A stretch of DNA of 64,000 nt from Bombyx mori (Eukaryota > Arthropoda > Insecta > Lepidoptera > Bombycidae), in contig NC_085107.1 in assembly GCF_030269925.1 (NCBI RefSeq), positions 18,168,001 to 18,232,000 of the forward strand, in the 5' to 3' direction. The position numbers were made by a program, and so were the translations under genes. The notes under the pieces were generated by a model. The model did no database searches and had not been told where the DNA came from. It saw nothing but the letters and a program-made list of their open reading frames with translations. Each line of letters opens with the position of its first letter. Positions within the stretch are counted from its first letter, which is position 1. Below are positions 35,161-46,835 of this stretch, piece after piece.

Positions 35161-35164
35161 ATAT

Positions 35165-36724
35165 TGTTTCAAACAAAAGCAGACGTCCGTGTTAGTTAGT
35201 TAACAATGTACTATATTTAAAAAACAATCTCAGGCTATTTATGTTCCTTAATATATTATTATTTCCACAACAATGCCCACAAGTATGCAAAATAATAGAT
35301 TTCGCTGTAACAGAAAATATCCTACGCAGATCAGGCGCCGTCTGGGCGGACAGTATTTATGTGACGTCAGTACTCAAGGGGTGGTAAATACGTGAAAATT
35401 CTAAATTAAAATGACCATAAACCTAAGTTTTCTAGACTGGTTTGAGAGAAATGTTGAAGCTACAAATGTCTACGTCGTAGCACGCTCGTAGTGCTGTAAA
35501 GCGGCTTGCGTAGGCGTGTAGCAAGCGATCGATATGAAAGGAATGCAATTGTAAACCAAACCACTCATGGTTCATTGGTAGAGGGATAAATGGCTATTCA
35601 TAAATCTGTTATAATCATGACCAGGTAACATTTTCCTCAAGTTTTACATATAACCAATTTCTAAAATCTTACAGATCAATGCATTTCAATTGATGAGCAG
35701 CAGCAAGAATATTTTCAAGTTTGAATTTCGATAAACTCACAGTTTAAATTTCAAAGAGAGGACACTAAAAGAATTGACTTCAATATTGTTTTGCAAAGGA
35801 TCTAAAAGGATAGCACCCCACCAGTCTCTTGCCCTAGATGTTGTAAATGACGACCAACGTATTCACGGGAGATTGGCAACTAATCATATCAGCAAAGGCG
35901 ACCTTGAAAACTAAACCGCTTCCTTGTCTTTAAAGTAATATAATATATATGCCTTGCAAAGGGAAAGATCGATTTTTTACAAGCACTAATACTTATTTCA
36001 TTAACAAGGCTAAAAGTAAGTGGCAGTTACCTAGATCTGCAAAGTCCGGTGATACTGGATGAGAGAGCTGACGCTTTTCTGAATTGGAAATTCACCATTG
36101 AACAATACATTATTACACTAAAAACGAATATAAATGAAATTACACAATTTCACTTTGACACTTTAAATGTTTTGACATTTCCTAAAAAGTATATTGGGTG
36201 AAAGAAGTTCGCATTTACTTATATATGTAGATACGCGTCATGTAACCTTTTTTTAAGTCAGTTATTTAAATACATTTCAATTAGCAGAATAAGAATGAAG
36301 AATGTTTTGGTTTGGTTCTTTATTTTTAGGTTTTAAATTACATTTAGAACGCAATCGATAGGATAATCGGTAATTTGGTAGAAACTCACCGTTGGTATGT
36401 TTCCTTTTTATTAATACGTTCCAGGATTACTCCTCCTGGAGTGGCCACCCTTTTCTTATTTTTGTTACACCTTGATGAACATTTGATTAGTTCAAACCAT
36501 TAATGAGCGTCACATTCATTATTCATTAGATCTCAAGATCGCACGATTTGATGCGCAGGATTCAAAAGTCGACGTTATTATAATCTTTTCTCTCAATGTC
36601 CGGTGGCATAGGCATTGATTTAAGAGGAAAATTAATGTGACTATCATCGATGCGCTTTCAATTCTAATCAAAATATTTTTAAACAGTGTATCAGTTGCAG
36701 ATAATATAAACAAAGGATAATACT
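35165..36724. other. AT-rich DNA, nothing recognised
   Basis: No exon, RNA gene or clear repeat terminus is seen in this interval. Confidence 0.4.
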
Positions 36725-36855
36725 TATTACCGGCAACGGATATCTATGACTTATAATATCTAATCGGTAGTTCTTTTGACGTTCAACAAGTATGTACTTT
36801 CATTTATGTTGAATAAAAAAAATTTGATTTGATTTGATTTGATTTGATTTGATAA
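36725..36855 (+). mobile_element. CR1-like LINE 3' tail with (TTGAT)n
   Basis: The segment ends with GTTGAATAAAAAAAATTTGAT followed by six or so TTGAT units (36822-36853). Lepidopteran CR1-type LINEs end with short AT-rich tandem units of this kind after an AATAAA-like signal. No coding part is left. Confidence 0.55.
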
Positions 36856-37198
36856 TTATAAATTATTATTTTTTCGTAAGTGATCATATAAGCGATTATA
36901 TTTCTTTGAACAATCGATGGAGATTTTTTAAAAAAACAGAAAACCTTCTGTTAATTATAGTATCAGACATGGTCCTCAGTGATGTATAGACGTGATCATT
37001 TATCCGCATCCCACAAATTGATATAAGCGGTCATTTAAATATCATGTATAGTAACAGTTCTTGGTATGAAGTACACCGGGCGTTTTAGGCTGGATAGGTT
37101 TTCGCATTGACATACGTCAATATGTATTTAATATTTAATACTGAAGTGTAATCATCTCTATATAAATGTTTTTTTGTAGGCAGGACAATAAACTTAAC

Positions 37199-37626
37199 TA
37201 GAGATCCCGCAGTAGTCGAAATTTGACTATAATTAATTGGACTTGTAAGTTTGTACACTATTATGATTGTATTTTATACTTCTATAATCACAAATTTCGC
37301 CAAGACTACACTATAGAAAAATATTAATAAATACAAACAATATTTAATCTATTCTCAATTTGACAACAGACGTCAAGAACAAAAGTTTGACAATAAATAG
37401 TACGAGTATGTATGCATGCGTGTGTGCGTCAAATACATGGTATGTAGTGTGTGTAACGTTTTCTTTATTGATTTAATGTATCTTTTACGCATTATTTAAA
37501 AAAAAAATTGCATTGTGCACTTCTTCTCTATATTCTCTATAAGTGTGGAAAATTTCATACTCCTCCGTCCGCGCAATTTTTCGTAAAAAGGGATACAAAG
37601 TTTTTGCTTCACGTATTAATATATAG
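37199..37626 (+). repeat. Unclassified 430-bp interspersed repeat, copy 2 (uninterrupted)
   Basis: Aligns with 13442-14138 and lacks the SINE found there. It begins near AGATCCCGCAGTAGTCGAAA and ends TTGCTTCACGTATTAATATA. No ORF. Confidence 0.7.
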
Positions 37627-37939
37627 ATATCATAATATTTATTCTACTTACTTTGCTTTCGACTTTGTAAACGGCTTTTCTCATTTTGGTACTCTTCTCT
37701 GTGTTTGTTTTTAAAGCATCATTTAAAACTTTTCCAACAGTCACTCATTATGATGATGTATTTTGAATTTCAACATGAAATGCAGGAGAAGTAGACTTTG
37801 GTCTAACTTCCAGAAAAATTATTAAGATATAGAAAATTAGTCGGGCATATTGTTTTACGCATACGTGTTTGTCATTTATATTTTTCTTGGGGTCTGAACT
37901 ATCAAATATGATCAATTATTAAAAGTGTTATGCTTTTTT

Positions 37940-38240
37940 ATTGCCTAGCTGGGTGGTAAAGATTACGGCTCACCCGGTGTTAAGTGGTTACCAGAGCCCA
38001 TAGATATCTACAACATAAATGCCGCCACATAACTTGAAATATGAATACTAAGTTCTCAGGTTTTATAGTACAACGGATGGCTCAGCCTTCAAACCAAAAC
38101 GCATTACTGCTTCACGGTAGCAATAAGCAAGGTGGTGGTACCTACCTGTGCAGAGGTACAAGACCTCCTACTACCGGTACTTACGCAAATTATAATTTTG
38201 TGGGTTTGATTTTTATTACACCATGTTATTCCTTCACCGT
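37940..38240 (-). repeat. Bm1-type SINE, body plus part of the head linker
   Basis: Minus copy from TTTTTATTGCCTAGCTGGG to the linker GCAAATTATAATTTTG and TTATTCCTTCACCG. It is longer than most copies here, but truncated before the tRNA-like B box. Confidence 0.82.
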
Positions 38241-38265
38241 CTATTCAAATTCTAGTCTATTCTAG

Positions 38266-39473
38266 TCCTGACAAAAGATAAACAATTCTGGAATTAAACC
38301 CTTCTAGTAGCCAATCAAACTCAGTGACTCAAAATGTTTCAATAAAATCGGACTAACAGTTAAGTAGGAATTCCATGACAAACACACAAAGGAGATGATT
38401 TCATGCCTATCCGATTTTGAGCCTATAATCTGGACACGTAATAATATAATTCAATCTTAATAGTTTCCCAAAGTGTGAAGCTTATTACTGCATTGAATAC
38501 TGCGTATTTTCAATAGCAAAATTAATTAAATCGTAATTAATTTAATAAACGCTAGACTTATAATACTATTGAGGCAAAATGTATAGCATTCCCTATTTAG
38601 ATTCACGACAGATGCCAGATATAATTGCATCTGGGAAGGGTAGTCTATTGAAAGGTCACCGAACTCAGGCAGGCAGACAGATTGCATCAATAGGTATTAT
38701 GATCAACCGCTCCCGCGACTATGAGATAACAGTGAGTTGGGAATAGATATTCCAAATTCTAGTTTTATATGAAATAAGTTCCTAAATAATTAACCGTCGT
38801 AATGCACAGAGAGTTGCGTGTCGGTTTTTAGATATGACGGCAAAATTTAAATCATGTCATACATATAAGCAGGCAGATATATAAATCTGAACAAATTTAT
38901 AGCTGAACACAAGTGCTTTCAAGCACTATTTTGTGCTTCAACAATGGAAAGTTTATAATATGATGTATCTAGTTTTATAGATAATTGCGGATACAATTTC
39001 GCATGATTATTATAATATTCGTCGTTAATTATCCTGTAATTGTTTCATACAAAATACCGCATTTTCGATTCGCCATTATACCTTTTATGTGACAAATGAC
39101 TGCCTTAATTAAATTTAATGTATGGAAATATAGTTTTCATAAAATTATAGTACAATAGGTCACGATGCTTTATTTAATTATGTGATTACCTTCATTTGCA
39201 TACACCTTTTTATTCAAAGCTAATTAATTGTATGCTTAAATACAACAGCGATATAGAAAGTAAATATTTAGAAAATTAAAAACTTTAAAGTGGTAGACTC
39301 TGAAAAACAATTCGTTACTAAATTTGAATCAATAAATGCAAACATATTTTTTCATAAATGCAAAAATATTTTTTTAACGATAACCTTAGCTTCAATCTTA
39401 CGAAATATTATCTGAATTTAATTCCATGAAGGATTATTATTTTTAATTTTAAGTACTAATCAAGTTAGAATCG
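38266..39473. other. AT-rich DNA, nothing recognised
   Basis: No coding exon or repeat end is recognised here. Confidence 0.4.
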
Positions 39474-39489
39474 AAATCACCTAACCTAT

Positions 39490-39586
39490 TTTTTTTTTCA
39501 TGACCTATCTCCGTGACGAGGTTTCGCTGCGGTGATTCCAACACGTGCACGCTTCGAGCGCGTGCTAAGCGTCATCGTCCGGGTGA
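39490..39586 (-). mobile_element. 97-bp retro-insertion with a poly(A) end and 16-bp flanking duplication
   Basis: CpG-rich insert that starts with a T run on the plus strand, so its poly(A) end is on the minus strand. It is flanked by AAATCACCTAACCTAT (39474-39489) and AAATCACCTAATCTAT (39587-39602), which differ at one base. This is the hallmark of target-primed insertion of a severely 5'-truncated LINE or SINE. The inserted sequence (CGAGCGCGTGCTAAGCGTC) is not otherwise identified. Confidence 0.7.
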
Positions 39587-40379
39587 AAATCACCTAATCT
39601 ATCGGTTTCTTCATGGTCGCACCTTTAGTCTAATTCTTAGTGACTCTAGCTGTCATTTTATAGTAGCCGGGTCGATTCATTTTAAAGTTATAGATAAAAT
39701 ACTGAATTTAGATATTTCGTGTACAAAACATAAATAATTAGCATTCTGAATCAGAGATTACCTTTTTTTGTTACAATTAATTGCAACGAAAAAAAAAAAA
39801 AAAACTAGATACAGTAAGCTCTCGTATTATTATGAATCTGAAATTAATTTACCAATGTATATTATCGTCGTTTGTAGTGGTCACTTTCTAATCAAAATGT
39901 TTGATTTATTTATTTGGATAATTGTTGAAATATTGTCGCATCCAATAATAAAAGCGTTATTAACATGTGTGCCGCATTAATTAATGTCTTTTTAAGTATT
40001 TTTAAGCAATTCTTTTTTAATTTTATAAAATAATTCATTTGTATGTTAATAATTATACTTAAATGCATCCTTGACAAACTGTTTTTAATGGAAAAATGTG
40101 GTGCTCGGTGGTCAGTTTGATCAGAGCCTTGATCAAGAAACAATATGCCTTGCAGCCTGGAACAAATGACGGCTTTAACTTTTTATTCTGACTGTTACTC
40201 GTATAAATGACACTAGATGATGGTTTTTTTTTTTGATAACGCCATCTTGTTGTGTCTTTAAAGCGGTTAGTTGACCTCAATTAAGAAAAATAGTATTATT
40301 ATTCGCCAATAGATGTCGGGAAGAGTTGATTATTGAAAACACGAATAAAACAACATTTTCTGAAAATAAATCGTAGCTA

Positions 40380-40500
40380 GATCGATTGATCGCCCCCGAA
40401 ATCCTCTGTATACTAAATTTTATAAAAATCGTTGGAGCCGTTTCCGAGATTCAGATTATATACATATATATTAATATAAAAGAATTGCTCGTTTAAAGAT
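40380..40500. repeat. Degenerate lepidopteran repeat
   Basis: Has the phrases AATTTTATAAAAATCGTTGG, AGCCGTTTCCGAGATTCAG and AAGAATTGCTCGTTTAAA, which look like the widespread non-autonomous transposon texts of Lepidoptera. Ends are not defined. Confidence 0.4.
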
Positions 40501-40576
40501 ATAAGATTCCATTAGAGCCAACGGCTTAAATTGTTTTTTCTCGCGTTTCTGTAGCATAATGTGAAATAATCATAAA

Positions 40577-40928
40577 AATAGTACGCGCTGGGTATCAGGA
40601 TAAATAAAACTTCATAAAAATACAAATTAATACTCTTTTTAATATTTAATTCACTTCTTTAGCTTCGCTCCAGATGATCGTTTCGAATAGAATTGATTAA
40701 TATACCTTCATGTCATCTATGCAATGCTTTTTTATAATCAACATGACGTGTCTGTAATTTTTCAGAACATTTCAGATAGTACCAGTCGTTTCGATATCTG
40801 TTTTCGCTATTTGAGAACAGATGTCGTTACTAATATCTCCCGAAAGTTCTCGATAACACTGGTTGTTTTTATACCTGCTTTGTATCTGCTATTTGATGAC
40901 ATATTGTGTTACTCATATCGGCATAACA
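40577..40928 (-). mobile_element. Degenerate LTR related to 34859-35160
   Basis: Read on the minus strand it starts TGTTATGCCG, has TTATAAAAAAGCATTG as a TATA-like box, GAAGCTAAAGAAGTGA where the other LTR has GAAGCGAAGCGGAAC, and TTTATCCTGATACCC near the end. Order and spacing of these segments match the solo LTR at 34.9 kb. The terminal duplication is not recognisable, so it is older. Confidence 0.55.
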
Positions 40929-41130
40929 AATATAACGGTAAATCCACACAAATGTTTTTACGATCCCCAAAAATCTTAATTGATCCATAATCTTAAATTT
41001 TATCTAACTAGATATTTATTTATAAAGATTACTTAAAGTTCGAAACTAAGCGTACCCTTTGTTTACACCAGCTGAAAGTTGCTAATAAGTAAATCAGAAT
41101 TTATTTTGACATCGAAAACGAATAGCTTTT

Positions 41131-41362
41131 ACTGGTGGTAGTACCTCTTGTGAGTCCGCACGGGTAGGTACCACCACCCCGCCTATTTCTGCCGTGAAGC
41201 AGTAATGCGTTTCGGTTCGTTTCGGGTGGGGTAGCCGTTGTAACCTTAGAACTTATATCTCAAGGTGGGTGGCGGTCTCATTGTAGATGTATATGGGCTC
41301 CAGTAACCAGTTAACACCAGGTGGGCTGTGAGCTCGTCCACCCATGTAAGCAATAAAAAAAA
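41131..41362 (+). repeat. Bm1-type SINE body
   Basis: Full body from TACTGGTGGTAGTACCTCT to CCATGTAAGCAATAAAAAAA. A small local duplication (TTCGGTTCGTTTCGG) and a deletion distinguish it from other copies. Confidence 0.88.
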
Positions 41363-42407
41363 GCTGCCGATAGACATTACGTCTTAATTAAATTATAGAA
41401 CCACGTTTGAAATGCACGTTACATATACTCGTAACGACAACCCTAAGTTTCTCTCGAGATTCATGTTCCGTTACAATGTTAATAATTTATATCTATGCAT
41501 TATATTATAGTATAATGCATCGAGGCGTATTGGAATGTAACTAATTAAACACGAGTATGTCACGTTAATATATAATTATTATACTATGTAATTTGCGAAA
41601 GCATCCGTAGCCAGTGGTTTAATTGTTGGAAGAGTAGCGTGTAAATCTATTAGTGTGAGTCATGACCAATGATTTCTGCATGCGATCAAGTGTAATAAAA
41701 AAAATGCAGCGAGTAAAGTGAGGCTTCACTCTTGTTCATTTAAAAATAATCAATACCTCAGCAAAGATACATTCCTAAATAATAAGTACTCGTATTTTTT
41801 TTTAATGCTTAATTTCATAAAAATCGCTTGAATAGTCTCAACGTGTTTGCTTCAAGGGTGACAAACAAACACATTATTTTACTATTTTTCTATTTAGAAA
41901 AGTAAACATGAAGCTTGTTGTTTGCAATACCCATTGTTGAAATTTCATTGTAAATCTGTTAATGTGACCACACAATTAATTATTACAAATAGCCTCGTAA
42001 GGCCAAGTTACTACTATCGGCCGTTTAGACTTACATTTTCGAGTATTTTTTTAGAAACTCAAAACGTAAATGACATTCGAAAACGACACTAAAAAGAGAC
42101 AAATATGTATATATCTATAGGACTTCGTTTGCAATAGAACGAGATATAATATTATTAAAGGTTTCACTTCTATGACGTGTGAACTACAGACATAACATAT
42201 AATAACATTTTATGGGTGTATATTTGCTACATTCTAGCGGTTCTAACTCTGAGCCGTAGCCCTGCACAAGAATGTAATATCGCTACGTCCTAACTTCATC
42301 CGAACAACAGCACTGTTCACAACAACACTAGTCTTTTGTATAACAACTCTAAATCGCATCAAAAGTCTTATCGTTTAAAATTTACTCAAACGAATGAATG
42401 CAACACT

Positions 42408-42822
42408 GAAAAAAAAAAACACGTGTGGCACTTGGGGACTGTCACGGTAAAGGTATTGCATAGCATTTTTTATCAACTTATGCAATTATAATTAGACAAT
42501 AATAATTTAATATTAAAACAATAATAAAATAAGACCACGCTATATTTATAAACATGAACTAAAGCAAAACATTAACTGTCCCTTTCACACTCATAAGCTA
42601 GACCGCGCGAGAAAGAGATGGGCAGACTTTTCATGATGCGCATGCAGTGCGACGTCACGCCGCGCGCTTATTCACAAACACTACACAAGCGCAACGTGTG
42701 AATGTGTTGAACGCGAGCTACATGGTAGGCGGAGAGGTGTTAGGTTGTTTTCGTTACGGAATTTCTTGATTCGGTCGCCGCGCTCAAAGCCCGCGATAAA
42801 ATCTATGCAATAGCTTAAAATT
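42408..42822 (+). repeat. CpG-rich 400-bp element, copy 2
   Basis: Starts AAAACACGTGTGGCACTTGG and ends GCAATAGCTTAAAATTAC. It shares all landmarks of the family, including GCAACGTGTGAATGTG and TTACGGAATTTCTTGATTC. Confidence 0.75.
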
Positions 42823-43389
42823 ACAGCAGGCCACAACATAATGAACGCATTATCAGTTTTACTCGCGAATATCTTATAATAAGTAGTTGTTTGATTTTCT
42901 AGCTAAATTTATTTTACATTGGTTTTACTCTGATTCTCCTTTTGTTCTGAGGCTCACCTCACATCTCATCTAGATTTGAAAAGTTAACTAGAGCCCGTAT
43001 TTAATTGATTTTAATATTCTCTCGATATCAACAATCTTTTATAAATATTGAACTAAGTTAAAAAGTGCAAACACTCGATTGCCTTTAAGTTTATCGCTTT
43101 TTCTATTCGAAGAGATTGCAAGTCCGTGTATTCAGTGACATTTAAATTAAATGCAAGGATATGATTCTTTACACTGCCTTGCACAAATGCGAGTCGGGAA
43201 ACTGACATTCTTATTAGGAAAGTTTCGCGAGCGGATTCACTTTGATTCTGTTTTTATATTTGAATTTATTTAAGAATGATCTCAATTTTAGTATTCCGTT
43301 TCTTTCGTTCATTCTTCATTTTGATTTTGACTACATAAATAAATAAGTATATAATCGGAATCAAATCTCACATGGTGATCTGGCTTCAA

Positions 43390-43565
43390 CAAATGGGTGG
43401 CTCGAGCTCACTTATTGGAGTCCATGGACATCTGAACGGACTACTTAAATGCCGCGAAACTTGACACACAAGGTTGAAGTTTCAAGTTTACAGCATATTG
43501 GCTCTTCCAGCCTTCAAAGCGGTACGCATGACTTCTCCACAACAGAAATGGACAGGATGATGTTA
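43390..43565 (-). repeat. Bm1-type SINE body, highly degenerate
   Basis: Reads GGTGGCTCGAGCTCAC, TGGAGTCCATGGACATC and GCGGTACGCATGACTTC in the same order as the Bm1 body. Ancient copy. Confidence 0.6.
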
Positions 43566-43756
43566 ACTATGTATTCGATTTTTATCTACTAAGAAAGTTT
43601 AGAAACGTGAATGATTAGTTATAGCTAAAAAAATTATTGGATAGTAAATCGTATTTGTTGATTAGTATTTCCTACACGTAGTATCGTAGCAAAGAATTTA
43701 CGCGATTTTACACAGAGATAGTTAGTTATGTTTCAGAAATTACATTTTCTTCTTTA

Positions 43757-43970
43757 TGTTGTCGTGACCTACTAGATACGACTCCATATTTATTCGAATC
43801 GAGCGATGCGGCTGCGCTGGTATTCAGATCCCACAGGCAGGTACCAATTTTTCCAATGAAATACGTGCTTAACGAATGGCATCCGTGGTGAAGAAAATTA
43901 TTATTATGTAATCAAAATCAAATCGGCAAAAAAATTTAAATGTGCGTAATTACAAAAAAAATTGTGACAT
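43757..43970 (+). repeat. Bm1-type SINE head only, degenerate
   Basis: Matches the tRNA-like head and linker of 47190-47390: GTTGTCGTGACCTA, CAGGCAGGTACCAATTTTTC, AATGAAATACGTGCT and GTGAAGAAAATTATT. The body does not follow, so it is 3' truncated. Confidence 0.6.
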
Positions 43971-44194
43971 AGACCAAGTTTTAAGATGGGCATTTGCATT
44001 CACGTTGTCCGGTATACCAATTAAGTAACCGCGGAAAAGAAAAATGTGTCTCATTATAATATAAATTTAACTCGAGTGGAACCGCGTGTCATAGTCAGTG
44101 CATTATGTATTTCCATTTAGATAGTCTGTCATCTGCAGAGCACGTTTAAATCAGAAGACTATCGATTTATTTTTGAGACCCACAAGGAACTGAT

Positions 44195-44300
44195 TAAGCG
44201 TTGCTTCATCATTATCACCATCATCCACTGCTTAACAAAGGTCTCTTCAATCGCCCGCCACTAAGCACGATGCTCGGCTTCTCTCATCCAGCGTTGCTTA
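44195..44300 (-). mobile_element. RTE-like LINE 3' tail, minus orientation
   Basis: CATCATTATCACCATCATCC is the complement of a GATGATG tail and is followed by ACTGCTTAACAAAGGTCTC, comparable to GAGGCCTATGTTCAGCAGT at 54031-54050 when reversed. Heavily truncated retro-insertion. Confidence 0.55.
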
Positions 44301-44924
44301 TTGAAATAAAAGTATTGTCTTTGAACCTATTATTTATTTATTAATTGTTTAAATAATGTTCAGATTATCTTCTCAGTAGAAGGAAGTTCGGTTTATCTAA
44401 CACAACTAATGCTATCACGAATATCCAAGACATTTCTGAAATACGATCATATCAGTTTTACTTTTTAGAAAGCAAATTTTATTGTAATAATTCTACTGAA
44501 TGAGACCAGAAGATGATTTATACTAATCTTATCGTCGCAATACATTTTTGAAAACTGAATTTAGTGGGTGTACAAATATTGATGATTTCCTAGACTAGCA
44601 TTGCCAGTGGATTTCAAGGGGCTGTGTGATATCAATCAGATCCTACAAAACTTTCAATAATGATCAATTAATTTTTTTATGAAATCTGACGAAAACCTTT
44701 CTCTAATAGGAGACTTTATGAAGTAAACTGTACACTAAATGCCCCCCTAGGGAAATTTGGCATTTCATCCTCATCCTTAACGACTTTCGCGATTAAATAA
44801 ATAACAATATGTAGTAAATATCAAACCCTGCAAAATCTATTATTATTTGCGTTAATATTATGTAGTTGAGACATAGAAGTAAAGGCTCAACATGAACAGC
44901 ACGGCATTCAGTATGAAATGATCC

Positions 44925-45270
44925 GATAAGCTCTTGAAACCAGGTAGACCGTGAGGTCATAAGCCCATCTAAGCAACATGTAAATGCGGTTTCTGTACGG
45001 ATGTTAATATCATCATCGTTCTCGTCGAACACGTCGCATGCGACGAAGGACTCGGCGAGTAAATTAATCCACAGACATATCCCATTGAGTTTCTCGCCGG
45101 ATCTTCTCAGTGGGTCGCGTTTCCGATCCGGTAGTAGATTCTGCGGAGCACGGCTCTTGCTAGAGTTCGTGTTAGCCACATCGTCAGGCTTGAGCCTCGT
45201 GACCTCACCTACTAGTTAAGGTTACGATTATGGTCTCTCTAGACCATCAGCTTAGGTATTGCTTAGGTAT
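44925..45270 (+). mobile_element. Jockey-clade LINE 3' fragment with SINE trace
   Basis: Plus-orientation homologue of the 3' end of 57876-59088: TCGTCGAACACG, GAGTTTCTCGCCGGATCTTC, TCAGTGGGTCGCGTTTCCG and the terminal CAGCTTAGGTA. Directly upstream (44937-44980) is a degenerate Bm1 3' end (ACCAGGTAGACCGTGAGGTC). The apparent ORFs here are out of the LINE's original frame. Confidence 0.72.
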
Positions 45271-45305
45271 AAAAAATATTTATATTTAATTTTAATTTGT
45301 TTTTG

Positions 45306-45560
45306 CTGAGGAATTAATGAACAGTTTTACGGGATAGCAAGCAATTGTTTTTATTTATTTATTTATTCATGTTTTCTTAAATTACATTTCATCTCAGTTA
45401 TCAAATAATGCATATAAATACGGTTTCTGTATGGATGCTAATGTTCATTTATTTTTCTGAAGAATCAAAGAATTATTTTATGGAATAACAAGCAATTGTT
45501 TTTATTGATTTTTTCCTCATTTTCATTTCATCTCAGTTATCAAATAATACAGTTGTTGGC
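45306..45560. repeat. Local direct duplication
   Basis: The segment GCAAGCAATTGTTTTTATT... with TTTCATCTCAGTTATCAAAT at about 45310-45410 is repeated with changes at 45460-45552. The phrase CGGTTTCTGTATGGATGCTA at 45421 also repeats one at 44988. This is a short mosaic tandem duplication. Confidence 0.65.
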
Positions 45561-45626
45561 AATCAGAGAAGCGTAATTAGCATAATATGTGGAATTATTA
45601 AGGGATACTCACGATCAATTACTCAC

Positions 45627-45678
45627 CGAAATGCTCTGAGACGTTCTGGATAAAACAAGGCTGACGTTGCAATTTCAT
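45627..45678 (-). CDS. SDHC: Candidate SDHC first coding exon (doubtful)
   Basis: On the minus strand, an ATG at 45678, preceded by an in-frame TGA, opens 17 codons (M-K-L-Q-R-Q-P-C-F-...) and ends at a strong donor TTCG|GTGAGT. It leaves one base, exactly the phase needed to join 30541. The joined start would be basic and could serve as a mitochondrial presequence. Against it: the upstream phrase CAGTCAGTCAATCGG and the internal TTTTATCCAGAAC resemble the initiator and 3' end of the LTR at 34859-35160, so this may be a degenerate LTR that mimics an exon. The true first exon could also be outside the window. Confidence 0.25.
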
Positions 45679-45749
45679 TCACTACCGATAACCGATTGAC
45701 TGACTGAACGCCGTGACTGGCCTAAGATATGATGCCTAAGATATGTATA

Positions 45750-45812
45750 TATATGGCCTTAGAGAGAATAGCCTCACAAGGCTCTCAACTTAGGTAGAAA
45801 AAAAAAAGATTT
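45750..45812 (+). mobile_element. Jockey-clade LINE 3' terminus
   Basis: GAGAATAGCCTCACAAGGC and TCTCAACTTAGGTAG followed by an A run match the end of the LINE at 57876-59088. Extremely truncated insertion. Confidence 0.65.
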
Positions 45813-45829
45813 ATACATATATATTTCTC

Positions 45830-45950
45830 AGATGGGTGGACGAGCTCACAGCCCACCTGGTGTTAAGTGGTTACTTGAGCCCATAGATATCTACAACGTA
45901 AATTCGCCACCCACCTTGAGACATAAGTTCTAAGGTCTCCGTATAGTTAT
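45830..45950 (-). repeat. Bm1-type SINE body, truncated
   Basis: Begins GATGGGTGGACGAGCTCAC and stops after GTTCTAAGGTCTCCGTATAG, so only the 3' half of the body is present. Confidence 0.82.
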
Positions 45951-46252
45951 ATATTTAGGTATATAAATATACCTATAAATGTACATTACTAGTGTATACA
46001 GACTTGTTATCAATGAGGAATAAAAGCTTTGCAATATATCATAATTATGCTAGATTGAATCTAATCGAATAGTTTGTGTAGTTAACGATCCCATGGTAGG
46101 AGAGACCACACATAACGGTCTTTGTAAATTTAATTTACTAGTAGCATGGTGGGCGATATGATGATGATAAGATGATTACAGCGGGATTCTAGTTCTGAGA
46201 AGTTTATTTTGCGACTCATTGTGAATACGAAAACACATCGAGCAGTGCCTGC

Positions 46253-46294
46253 TTACTAAAATTCTACTTATACGTATAAGTAGAATTTTAGTAA
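46253..46294. repeat. Perfect 42-bp palindrome
   Basis: The half TTACTAAAATTCTACTTATA-C is followed without spacer by its exact reverse complement. AT-rich; no mismatch in either arm. Confidence 0.9.
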
Positions 46295-46409
46295 TATTTA
46301 CAAAATGTTTGAGAGCTTTGCGCGAATGTCTTTGTTGTAAAATGCTTTCAAATTATTTGTTTATTATTTTCAAACATTTATTAAACACCGCGTACTTGTC
46401 TTATTTTAA

Positions 46410-46835
46410 ACAAGCGGCCCGCTCTGGCTTCGTTCGGGTCTTTAACTAAAATTTCAACGATATTTTACGTTATTTCATTTAAAAAAATAAAAGAACACAT
46501 ATTGTGGCACAACTATAATAGTCAGACATATGCTGTCACGACACTTTTTGTAAATAATAACGTGTTCTATAAAGTCGTAGTACATTATTTTATTCTATCA
46601 TCAATAGTTTTCGCAGGGCACGCGATGTAAAGAATATTTTAGGTTTTTTTTTACACTTTGGGTTACATTATTGGAGTTTTAGTAAGGATATCTAATTTAA
46701 AAAAAATGTATAATTTATGTCACTCCGGAATAGTGTAGCTTCCAAACAGTGAAAGAATTATTCAAATCGGTTCAGTAGTTTCGGAGCCTATTCAATACAA
46801 ACAAACAATCTTCATAATATTAGTATAGATTATAT
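46410..46835 (-). mobile_element. Helitron-like non-autonomous remnant
   Basis: Starts with CGGCCCGCTCTGGCTTCG and ends with CGGTTCAGTAGTTTCGG, ATACAAACAAACAA and TAATATTAGTATAGA. These are the reverse complements of phrases found in the Helitron at 57815-59637 (TACTAATATTATAAAGAGG, GGCTCCGAAACTACTGGACC). The terminal hairpin is lost. Confidence 0.55.

Noticed and set aside
36393..36430. Minus-strand donor ACG|GTGAGT considered as SDHC exon 1
   Set aside because: No ATG in the required phase near the donor.
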